From positions 1 to 64,000 of the forward strand of contig NZ_QUAB01000015.1 in NCBI RefSeq assembly GCF_003387575.1: 64,000 nt of DNA, given 5' to 3'. Numbering within the stretch: position 1 is the first letter of the stretch; every line of letters begins with the position of its first letter. The DNA comes from Microbacterium bovistercoris (GTDB lineage Bacteria; Actinomycetota; Actinomycetes; Actinomycetales; Microbacteriaceae). Positions 34,879 through 41,626 of the stretch are shown piece by piece. Under the pieces are notes generated by a model. That model had not been told where the DNA came from and searched no databases. It saw only the letters and a list, made by a program, of their open reading frames with translations. Position numbers and translations under genes: made by a program.

Positions 34879-36122
34879 CGTGTTCCCTTCGGTGCCGGGA
34901 TCCCGCGTGCGCGGATCGCCCGGTAGACGCGCGCGGCGTTGCCGCCGTCGCGATACGCGTGCATCTCTGCGCTGAGCGTAGCCGACCGGGCGGACCGCTT
35001 CCGGTACGCGGCCCGATCGCCGAGAGTCCGGTCGAGTTCGTCCAGCAGCCCGTCCCAGCCTGTCGCAGCATCCGGTGCGACATCCTCGTACCGCCCGTAG
35101 AACCCGCGGACGCGGGCGTACTCCTCCGCATCCGGCGCGAGGAACAACACCGGCATGGCGAGCAGTCCCACGTCGTAGGCGAGCGAGGAGTAGTCGGTGA
35201 TCAGCACGTCGATTCGCGGCAGCGCGGGCGTGACGTCGGGAAGCAGTTCGGAGCCCAGCATCCGCACCCGGCCGCTCGACCACGGCGGTGCGTACGCGCC
35301 TTCGCCCAGCGGATGGGAGCGGACGAACAGGATCGCATCGTGCTTCTCGAGCAGGGCGACGATGCGCACCCATTCGGCGGCATCGGGCACCGCGGGATCG
35401 GCCTCGCCGTCTCGCCACGTCGGCGCGTAGAGGATCGCGCGCTGCCGGCGCAGCAGCGGCCCCGTACGGGTGAGCACGGATGTCGCCGCCGCGCGCCGTT
35501 CGTCGACGGTGCCGGCCGACAGCACGTCGACGCGCGGCTCACCGGTGACCACCACGCGGTCGTCGCCGAGTCCGAAGGCGGATTCCAGCCGCCCGCGGGA
35601 TCGGTGCGATGCGGCGGGCAGCACGCGGATGCGCTGCGCGGCGCCGCGGTACGCCAGGCCGACCAGGCGCCTCAGCACGGATGCTCCAGGCACCGAGGGC
35701 ACCTGGGTGGTGGCGGGCGAGTCCAGCCCGATGCGCTTGAGCGGGATACCGTGCCAGAGCTGCACGACGAACGCGTCCGAGGACGCGTAGCGGTTCACGT
35801 CGCCCAGGCCGTGGGTCACGACGACGACGCCGGCGCGGGCCGTCGCCCACCAGCCGCGGATGCCGTCCCGCGGAACGGTACGGATGCCGAGCTCAGCGGC
35901 ATCCGCCCTCTCGCGCGCGTTGCGCGTGAGCCAGATCGCGCGGTGTCCTTCAGCGGTGGCGACCCGCCACATCGCGAGCGCGCCGTCACCGATCCCCGCG
36001 CCGCAGCCGAACACCCAGGTGCGTCCGCGCGGCACGATCAGCGCGCCTATGCGCCCGATGGCATACAACGGGAGGCGCAACAGCTTGGCCGCATTCCCGG
36101 AACCGAAAGAGAAGGACGCCAC
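34875..36122 (-). CDS. CDP-glycerol glycerophosphotransferase family protein
   Basis: This 415-residue TagB/TagF family enzyme has an N-terminal amphipathic segment, VVTHGLGDVNRYAS and VVQLWHGIPLKRIGLDSPA (the HG and LKR motifs). It also has LLRRQRAILYAPTWRDGEA, ILFVRSHPLGEG and IDVLITDYSSLAYDVGLL with the DYSS motif. It would transfer a glycerol-phosphate or related polyol-phosphate unit at the inner face of the membrane. The GTG lies 6 nt after TAGGCT, consistent with a leaderless transcript, and the stop overlaps the next gene. This is the third family member within 5 kb, which is unusually many. Confidence 0.88.
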   Translation of the reverse strand: MASFSFGSGNAAKLLRLPLYAIGRIGALIVPRGRTWVFGCGAGIGDGALAMWRVATAEGHRAIWLTRNARERADAAELGIRTVPRDGIRGWWATARAGVVVVTHGLGDVNRYASSDAFVVQLWHGIPLKRIGLDSPATTQVPSVPGASVLRRLVGLAYRGAAQRIRVLPAASHRSRGRLESAFGLGDDRVVVTGEPRVDVLSAGTVDERRAAATSVLTRTGPLLRRQRAILYAPTWRDGEADPAVPDAAEWVRIVALLEKHDAILFVRSHPLGEGAYAPPWSSGRVRMLGSELLPDVTPALPRIDVLITDYSSLAYDVGLLAMPVLFLAPDAEEYARVRGFYGRYEDVAPDAATGWDGLLDELDRTLGDRAAYRKRSARSATLSAEMHAYRDGGNAARVYRAIRARGIPAPKGTR

Positions 36123-36128
36123 CCCGCG

Positions 36129-36134
36129 AGCCTA
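36129..36134 (-). promoter_or_regulatory. -10 box TAGGCT of a leaderless promoter
   Basis: TAGGCT is followed by a 6-nt gap and the GTG at 36122. Confidence 0.5.
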
Positions 36135-36179
36135 TCGCGGTGGTGACGTCCCTCTGAGCGGCGTAGGGGCAGACGGGGT

Positions 36180-37784
36180 TTACGGCTTCAGCGTCCCCAG
36201 GGTGACCTCGGCGTCGTACGACTTCCCGTCGCGGACGTAGGACAGCTTCCCGTCGCTTCCGCCGGCGGCCGCGCGGACCTGGGCGGTGAGGTCGGTCGAG
36301 TTCGTGATCGGCACGCCGTTGAACTCGGTGACGATGTCGCCCTTCTGAAGGCCGGCCTTCGCGGCGGCCCCGCCGGGTGTGGTCTCGACGATGTACGCGC
36401 CGGCGACGGTCGAGCCCTCGACCGACGCCGCGTCACGGACCGATGCACCGAGCAGGCCGTGCGTGGCCGCCCCGTCCTCCATGATCTGCTTCGCGACGCG
36501 CTGCGCGACGTCGGAGGGGATCGAGAATCCGAGGCCGATCGAGCCGGACTCGCTGCCGCCCGAGGACGAACCGCCCGCGGTCGCGATCGCCACGTTGATG
36601 CCGATCAGGTCGCCCTTGCTGTCGACCAGCGCGCCGCCCGAGTTGCCGGGGTTGATCGCCGCATCGGTCTGGATGACCGCGATCGAGATCGACTCGCTCG
36701 CCTGCTGCTGCTGTCCCTGACCGGGGATGTCGAACTGGAACGGGCTGCCGCCGTTCTCCTCCTGCTCGCCCTGGTTCTGGTCGCCGGTCTCCGGCGCGGC
36801 GGAGGAGGCGATCTGGATGCTGCGGTTCAGCGCGCTCACGATGCCGGTCGTGACCGAGTTCGACAGGCCGAGCGGGGCGCCGACGGCCACGGCGGTGTCG
36901 CCGACGTTCAGCTTGGACGAGTCGGCGAAGTCGATCGGCTTGAGGCCCTTCGCGTCCTCGAGCTTGATGACGGCGAGGTCGTAGATCGGGTCGGTGCCCA
37001 CGATCGTGGCGTCGTAGATCTTGCCGTCGGAGGTCGTGACGCGGATCGCCGGGTCCGAGGCGGCTCCCCCGAGCGTGACCACGTGCGTGTTGGTCAGCAC
37101 GTAGCCGTCCTTGGTGAGCACCACACCGGAGCCGCTGCCGCCCTCATTCCCGCTGGACACGTCGATCGTGACGACCGACGGCAGCACCTTGGTGGCGATG
37201 GCGGTGGTCTCGTTGACCGAACCGGGGTTGTTGACCGTCACGGTCTGCGGCCCGGACTCCGCGGAGCCCTGGCTCTCGGGAACGGCGGAGCTCCACAGCG
37301 CACCACCGCCGAATCCGGCGACGCCGCCGACGAGGGCGGCCGCGAGCACGAACGCGGCGATCTTTCCGCCCGAGCGCTTCGCGGGAGCGGTGGGCTGCGC
37401 ACCCTGCAGCGGCTGGACCGGCTGGGTGGGAGCGTCAGCGCTCTGCGGAGGAAGACCGAAGGCGGCGCCGGTCGCGTAGGCGGCACCCGGCTGCTGCGAA
37501 GCCGCGCCGGGGGCGGCGAAGCCCTGACCTGCGGGGGCCTGCGGCTGCGGAGCCGTGGCCTGCGGGGCCGGAGAGTGCGGAGCAGGGAACGCCTGGTCCT
37601 GTGCGGCAGGCGTCTGCGGGGTCACGGGGATCTGCGGGGCTGCTGCGGCCGGAGCTGCTGCGGCCGGGGCCTGCGAGTCCGAGGAGAAGCTGGAGGGAAG
37701 CTGGTGGCCGGCGGGCGCGCCGGCGGCATCCGGGTTCTGGGACGGCTGGGGGGCGATCGGTTCGCCCTGGTTGTTCTCGTTCAT
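36180..37784 (-). CDS. HtrA/DegP-like trypsin-family serine protease with PDZ domain
   Basis: This 534-residue membrane-anchored protease has a long Pro/Ala/Gln-rich cytoplasmic N-terminus (about 1-140), one membrane helix near residues 143-163 and an extracytoplasmic trypsin-like domain. The triad is His in YVLTNTHVV, Asp in IYDLAVIKLED and Ser in INPGNSGGAL. A C-terminal PDZ domain follows (GLLGASVRDAA and GDIVTEFNGVPIT). It resembles the mycobacterial PepD/HtrA proteins and is likely a surface quality-control or stress protease. The ribosome site is AAGGAG. It is divergent from the aminotransferase gene. Confidence 0.92.
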   Translation of the reverse strand: MNENNQGEPIAPQPSQNPDAAGAPAGHQLPSSFSSDSQAPAAAAPAAAAPQIPVTPQTPAAQDQAFPAPHSPAPQATAPQPQAPAGQGFAAPGAASQQPGAAYATGAAFGLPPQSADAPTQPVQPLQGAQPTAPAKRSGGKIAAFVLAAALVGGVAGFGGGALWSSAVPESQGSAESGPQTVTVNNPGSVNETTAIATKVLPSVVTIDVSSGNEGGSGSGVVLTKDGYVLTNTHVVTLGGAASDPAIRVTTSDGKIYDATIVGTDPIYDLAVIKLEDAKGLKPIDFADSSKLNVGDTAVAVGAPLGLSNSVTTGIVSALNRSIQIASSAAPETGDQNQGEQEENGGSPFQFDIPGQGQQQQASESISIAVIQTDAAINPGNSGGALVDSKGDLIGINVAIATAGGSSSGGSESGSIGLGFSIPSDVAQRVAKQIMEDGAATHGLLGASVRDAASVEGSTVAGAYIVETTPGGAAAKAGLQKGDIVTEFNGVPITNSTDLTAQVRAAAGGSDGKLSYVRDGKSYDAEVTLGTLKP

Positions 37785-37867
37785 GATCTGCTCCTTACAA
37801 CGCTCCTACAGCGTGACGGGCGATTCTGTGCGTTTCGTATGGCGACGATGGAATTCTTCTATGGTCT

Positions 37868-37873
37868 TAGCCT
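37868..37873 (+). promoter_or_regulatory. -10 box TAGCCT of a leaderless promoter
   Basis: TAGCCT is followed by a 7-nt gap and the ATG at 37881. No Shine-Dalgarno sequence precedes that ATG. Confidence 0.45.
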
Positions 37874-37880
37874 GTTCTGC

Positions 37881-39083
37881 ATGGATGACATTCCCGGCGC
37901 ATGGCGCCGAACCGCAGCCGGCGCCGGCCTGCTCTCGTCGGACGGACGGGTCGCACCCACCATCTTCGCGGAGATGTCGGCGGCCGCGGTGCGCACCGGA
38001 TCGATCAACCTCGGTCAGGGCTTCCCGGACGAGGACGGCCCCGCTGAGGTGCTCGAGGCCGCACGCGAGGCGATCTCCGCCGGCGTCAACCAGTATCCGC
38101 CCGGTCGTGGAGCCCCCGACCTGCTCGCGGCGATCAGCGAACATCAGCAGCGCTTCTACGGCCTGGAGGTCGATCCGGCGACGGAGGTCATCGTGACCGC
38201 CGGTGCCACCGAGGCGCTCACTGCCACGCTCCTGGCTCTGATCGACTCCCCCGAGGACGAGGTCCTGGTCTTCGAGCCCTACTACGACTCGTACGCCGCA
38301 GTGGTCGCCCTTGCCGGCGCCCGGCTGCGCGCCGTGCCGCTGCGCGTCCCCGGCTTCCAACCAGACCTGGACGAGCTCGCGGCGGCGGTGAACGACAACA
38401 CTCGCATCATCCTCGTCAACGACCCGCACAACCCCACAGGCGCGGTGTTCGGGCCGGAGGTGCTCGCCGAGGTCGTCCGCCTCGCGAACCGGTACGACGC
38501 GACCATCGTCACCGACGAGGTGTACGAGCACCTCGCCTTCGACGGGCCGCACGTGCCGATCGCGACTCTTCCCGGCGCGGCCGAGCGCACCCTCACGATC
38601 TCGTCGGCGGGCAAGACCTTCTCCACCACCGGGTGGAAGATCGGCTGGGTGCACGGACCCGCCGCGCTCATCAGCGCCGTGCTCACCGTGAAGCAGTTCC
38701 TCACATACGTGAGCGGCGCGCCGTTCCAGCCGGCCGTCGCGGTCGGGCTGCGTCTGCCGGATTCGTACTTCGCGGATGCCGCCGCGCAGCTGTCGCGCAA
38801 GCACGAGCTGCTCGGCGGGGCGCTGCGCGCAGCCGGCTTCGAGGTGCACAGCCCTCAGGGCGGCTACTTCACCGTGGCGGACGCCACGGCGCTGGGCGGT
38901 GCGGATGCCGCGGCATTCTGCCGCACGCTGCCCGAACGCGCCGGAGTCGTCGCGATCCCGCTCAGCGCCTTCGTCTCACCCGAGCGGCAGTCGTCCTACG
39001 CGGGCCTGGTGCGCTTCGCCGCCTGCAAGCGCGTCGAGGTGCTCGAGGAGGCCGCCCGCCGGCTCACCGCGCTCGGTCGTTGA
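37881..39083 (+). CDS. Pyridoxal-phosphate-dependent aminotransferase, class I (DapC/kynurenine-type fold)
   Basis: This is a 400-residue fold-type I aminotransferase. It shows INLGQGFPDEDGP near the N-terminus, IVTAGATEAL, VNDPHNPTGAVF, TIVTDEVYEHLAF (Asp and Tyr of the cofactor site) and the Schiff-base lysine in SSAGKTFSTTGWKIGW. The pattern is close to N-succinyldiaminopimelate aminotransferases and related actinobacterial enzymes; substrate is undetermined. The start at 37881 is chosen because TAGCCT lies 7 nt upstream; an in-frame ATG at 37839 and a very long shadow frame exist. The stop lies inside the palindrome at 39074-39109. Confidence 0.88.
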   Translation: MDDIPGAWRRTAAGAGLLSSDGRVAPTIFAEMSAAAVRTGSINLGQGFPDEDGPAEVLEAAREAISAGVNQYPPGRGAPDLLAAISEHQQRFYGLEVDPATEVIVTAGATEALTATLLALIDSPEDEVLVFEPYYDSYAAVVALAGARLRAVPLRVPGFQPDLDELAAAVNDNTRIILVNDPHNPTGAVFGPEVLAEVVRLANRYDATIVTDEVYEHLAFDGPHVPIATLPGAAERTLTISSAGKTFSTTGWKIGWVHGPAALISAVLTVKQFLTYVSGAPFQPAVAVGLRLPDSYFADAAAQLSRKHELLGGALRAAGFEVHSPQGGYFTVADATALGGADAAAFCRTLPERAGVVAIPLSAFVSPERQSSYAGLVRFAACKRVEVLEEAARRLTALGR

Positions 39084-39109
39084 GCGAGGTGGTCGTCGCT
39101 CAACGACCG
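39074..39109. repeat. 14-bp perfect palindrome holding the stops of two convergent genes
   Basis: CGGTCGTTGAGCGA (39074-39087) pairs with TCGCTCAACGACCG (39096-39109) around an 8-nt loop. Both arms supply a GGT-CGT-TGA reading, so the aminotransferase and the nitrilase-like protein end in Gly-Arg-stop within the palindrome. It also has the shape of a bidirectional terminator. Confidence 0.75.
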
Positions 39110-39912
39110 GTGTGGCGCGGCACGACCGCGTAGCGCCGCAGCCGCAGCACGGGGTTGATCTGGCGCGTGCGCGCGATCAGCGCCGGATCGACGGCGGCGA
39201 TCGCCACGCCCTCGTCGCTGCCGACGCCCGCCACCACCACACCCTGCGGGTCGACGATCTGCGAGTGCCCCACGCCGATCGGCGCCGGATGGTCCGCGGA
39301 GATCACGTAGGCAGTGTTCTCGATCGCGCGTGCTGCCAGCAGCGTCGTCCAGTGGTGCTCCTTGAGCGGACCCCGCACCCACTCGGCCGGGATCACGAGC
39401 GCATCCGCGCCGGCATCCGCCAGCGTGCGCGCGACCTCGGGGAACCGCAGGTCGTAGCAGGTCATCAACCCGAACCGGATGCCGTCCAGGTCGAACACGG
39501 CGGTGCCGAGCTCTCCCGGAGCGATCCAGTCCGACTCGGTCTGACCGAACGCGTCGTACAGGTGCTGCTTGCGGTACACGGCGCGCACCCCGTCGACGGA
39601 GACGGCGACGACCGTGTTGTGCACCCGGCCGGAACCGGCCGCCTCGACCAGTCCCGCCACGATCACGACGCCGTGATGCGCGGCGACTTCCCGCAGCATC
39701 TGCACGAACGGCCCGTCGAGCTGTTCCGAATGCTCCACCAGCGTGGCATCCGGCGGGTTCACGAAGTAACTGGAGTACTCGGGGAAGACCACCAGCCGCG
39801 CGCCGTGGGACGCCGCGCGCGCGACGAGCGCCGCGACCTGCTCCCGGTTCGCGCCGCGATCCGCCGTCGGCGCGAACTGGCAGACGGCCACGAGCGGCGA
39901 GGATCCGGACAT
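39100..39912 (-). CDS. Carbon-nitrogen hydrolase (nitrilase superfamily)
   Basis: This 270-residue single-domain hydrolase has the Glu-Lys-Cys triad of the nitrilase superfamily: Glu in VFPEYS, Lys in YRKQHLYDAFG, and Cys in MTCYDLRFPE. Members of this subgroup include omega-amidases and other amide hydrolases, so the substrate is undetermined. The ATG is preceded at 6 nt by CAGGAT, a weaker possible leaderless -10. It converges on the aminotransferase gene and ends inside the shared palindrome. Confidence 0.88.
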   Translation of the reverse strand: MSGSSPLVAVCQFAPTADRGANREQVAALVARAASHGARLVVFPEYSSYFVNPPDATLVEHSEQLDGPFVQMLREVAAHHGVVIVAGLVEAAGSGRVHNTVVAVSVDGVRAVYRKQHLYDAFGQTESDWIAPGELGTAVFDLDGIRFGLMTCYDLRFPEVARTLADAGADALVIPAEWVRGPLKEHHWTTLLAARAIENTAYVISADHPAPIGVGHSQIVDPQGVVVAGVGSDEGVAIAAVDPALIARTRQINPVLRLRRYAVVPRHTGR

Positions 39913-39979
39913 GCCCCCATCCTGCCCCAGCCCCGTCGTCCGGGCATAGCCTGAGCGCTCCGTGCCAGCCGCAGACAGG

Positions 39980-41002
39980 TCAACGCCTCTCCAGCACAGC
40001 GATCACCGGCAGATGATCGCTGCCGACCCCGTCCGTCCCGACGGTTCTGAACCCCGCCGTGATCCACTTCGAGCCGGCCATGACGTGATCGATCGGCGAG
40101 GCGATCCACCCCGGCTGAGTCGACGGCCATGTTCCGGCGGCTGCGGCCCCGGAATCGCGCGCCGCGTCGCGGCACAGGCCGAGCAGCCCGCCTTCACGGC
40201 CCAGTCCCTCGAAGTGGTCGACGGTGGCGTTGAAGTCTCCGGCCATGATCGTCCAGGGCTCGTCGCACCGCGCTGCCGCCCAGTCGAGGCCTTCGCGCCA
40301 CTCGTCCATGCTCCCCGGCAGCGGCGGTGCGGTGTGCGCCGCCACGATCGTCGGTCCCTCCGCGATGGGACGGAGGACGGCGCTGGGCAGCACGGGAGTC
40401 GTCCCGACGGACGTGTCGAGCCGGTACTCGCCCAGTCGCTCGGAGATCAGCGCCGAGGTCGGGATCCATTCCTGCGGCGTCGTGAACGCCGCCATCGGCC
40501 GTCCGCCGTCGTCCATCAGGCGCGCGACCTCGGCTGCGGCATCTGCGTCGGTCTCAGGGAGCACGACGACTTCCGCGCCGTGGTCCAGGGCGATCCGTGC
40601 AGCGGACCGCGGGGTCGAAGCGCCGCCCTGCATGTTCCACGACATCACCACGAGGTCGCCCGCCGGCGACGCGTGCGCGGAGCCGCGGACGAGCAGCACG
40701 GCAGCGTTCGCCATCGAGGCGACGCCGAGCATCAGCGCAAGAGCAGCCGCGACGCCCCACCGCCTGCGCAGCAGCGCGACCGCTCCGGCGATCACGGCGA
40801 GGACGGCGAGGAAGACGGCCAGCGGCGCGCGGAACGCGATCAGCTGAGCGATCACGATTGCGCGCTGGAGGCCGAGTGCCTGCGGCCACACCAGCAGAAG
40901 GGCGAAAGGCGCGGCGATCGGCAGTGTGACCATGAGGCCGATGCGACGGCTGTTCTGCTCCGTCGCCTGTCGCACCGCGTCGCCGATCCGCCGCCGGGTC
41001 AC
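39980..41002 (-). CDS. Endonuclease/exonuclease/phosphatase family protein with membrane anchors
   Basis: This 340-residue protein has three hydrophobic segments in the first 100 residues and an EEP-fold domain after that: VMSWNMQGG, VVVLPETDADAA (metal-binding Glu), VAAHTAPPLPG, IMAGDFNATVDH (catalytic Asp and Asn) and SDHLPVIAVL (catalytic His). It probably acts as a phosphatase or nuclease on the outer face of the membrane, but the substrate is unknown. The GTG at 41002 overlaps the stop of a 16-codon mini-ORF (GTGA). That mini-ORF has its own leaderless start, so the gene may be reached by coupled translation. Confidence 0.85.
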   Translation of the reverse strand: MTRRRIGDAVRQATEQNSRRIGLMVTLPIAAPFALLLVWPQALGLQRAIVIAQLIAFRAPLAVFLAVLAVIAGAVALLRRRWGVAAALALMLGVASMANAAVLLVRGSAHASPAGDLVVMSWNMQGGASTPRSAARIALDHGAEVVVLPETDADAAAEVARLMDDGGRPMAAFTTPQEWIPTSALISERLGEYRLDTSVGTTPVLPSAVLRPIAEGPTIVAAHTAPPLPGSMDEWREGLDWAAARCDEPWTIMAGDFNATVDHFEGLGREGGLLGLCRDAARDSGAAAAGTWPSTQPGWIASPIDHVMAGSKWITAGFRTVGTDGVGSDHLPVIAVLERR

Positions 41003-41049
41003 GCGGCGGTCGCCCGGTCGAGGCGTGATGATCGGTCGGCGGCGCTCAT
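40999..41049 (-). CDS. Leaderless 16-codon mini-ORF before the EEP gene
   Basis: An ATG at 41049 opens a 16-codon frame (MSAADRSSRLDRATAA) whose TGA (41001-40999) overlaps the GTG of the EEP gene. TATGGT lies 6 nt before the ATG, matching the leaderless geometry of many genes here. It could be a leader peptide that couples translation, or the true start of the EEP protein disrupted by a frameshift. Neither is proven. Confidence 0.35.
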   Translation of the reverse strand: MSAADRSSRLDRATAA

Positions 41050-41055
41050 GGGGCC

Positions 41056-41061
41056 ACCATA
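41056..41061 (-). promoter_or_regulatory. -10 box TATGGT before the mini-ORF
   Basis: TATGGT is followed by a 6-nt gap and the ATG at 41049. Confidence 0.45.
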
Positions 41062-41121
41062 ACGCGACATCATCGCGATGGGGTCGACGCCCGCTCCGAC
41101 GCTGCTCTCCGCGGGGAAGGC

Positions 41122-41153
41122 AGAAGGCCCGGTCCTTGCGGACCGGGCCTTCT
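41122..41153 (-). terminator. Intrinsic terminator of the initiator tRNA
   Basis: A perfect 14-bp stem (41122-41135 with 41140-41153) has a GCAA tetraloop on the minus strand and starts 5 nt after the tRNA 3' end. On the minus strand, the downstream arm ends in CTT-CT. Confidence 0.85.
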
Positions 41154-41158
41154 TCTTG

Positions 41159-41232
41159 TTGCGGGGACAGGATTTGAACCTGCGACCTCCGGGTTATGAG
41201 CCCGGCGAGCTACCGAACTGCTCCACCCCGCG
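41159..41232 (-). tRNA. Initiator tRNA-fMet (CAU)
   Basis: The 74-nt minus-strand sequence folds as a cloverleaf with the T-arm GGTTCAAATCC and anticodon loop CTCATAA (CAU). Two initiator hallmarks are visible: position 1 is C opposite A at 72 (a mismatch), and the anticodon stem has three consecutive G-C pairs (GGG/CCC). The CCA end is not encoded. A TAGGCT box lies just upstream and a strong terminator just downstream, so it is a stand-alone transcription unit. Confidence 0.93.
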
Positions 41233-41243
41233 GCACGTTGAAT

Positions 41244-41249
41244 AGCCTA
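41244..41249 (-). promoter_or_regulatory. -10 box TAGGCT of the initiator tRNA
   Basis: TAGGCT ends 11 nt before the tRNA 5' end, which fits a start site a few bases upstream of the mature tRNA. Confidence 0.5.
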
Positions 41250-41310
41250 ACACGGCTCGGGAGGCACGGCGAATCGAGCCCGGATCCCGGGCGGGTCCGC
41301 GGCCGGTCCG

Positions 41311-41496
41311 TCAACCGCGGTGCTCGATCTCGCAGTCCGGACCGGGGAACACGAGCGACTCGTGACCGTCGTCGAAGCGCACGAAGTACGGGGGTCCCCC
41401 GCTGTCGCCGCGCACCTCGATCACCTCACCGTGACGCTCCGTGTCGCCCACCTTCGCGCCATGGATCACGATGCGGGACCCCGCTACGAGTTCCAT
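41311..41496 (-). CDS. DUF1918 domain protein
   Basis: This 61-residue protein matches the DUF1918 family, small actinobacterial proteins of unknown function with an SH3-like fold. It begins MELVAGSRIVIHGAKVGDTE and contains GEVIEVRGDSGGPPYFVRF and a terminal DCEIEHRG. The ATG at 41496 is chosen because GAGGTGG lies 7 nt upstream; the longer frame to 41589 has no family match. It lies between the tRNA and the UPF0182 gene, with a strong hairpin upstream that insulates it. Confidence 0.8.
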   Translation of the reverse strand: MELVAGSRIVIHGAKVGDTERHGEVIEVRGDSGGPPYFVRFDDGHESLVFPGPDCEIEHRG

Positions 41497-41569
41497 CGGT
41501 GCCACCTCCTCGCTCTTGCCGATGGCTCCATCATCCGCCCGCGGCACGATGTCCGCCAGGGGAAGATGC

Positions 41570-41607
41570 AGCGACCCCCTCCTGCGCATCGGCAGGAGGG
41601 GGTCGCT
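41570..41607 (-). terminator. 16-bp perfect hairpin after the UPF0182 gene
   Basis: AGCGACCCCCTCCTGC (41570-41585) and its complement (41592-41607) form a 16-bp stem with a 6-nt loop, 19 bp beyond the UPF0182 stop. It insulates the DUF1918 gene. Confidence 0.85.
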
Positions 41608-41626
41608 GATCGGCTGGGCCCGGCGT

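Noticed and set aside
37839-37880. Earlier ATG start for the aminotransferase
   Set aside because: It would place the TAGCCT -10 box inside the coding region and adds 14 residues without family support.
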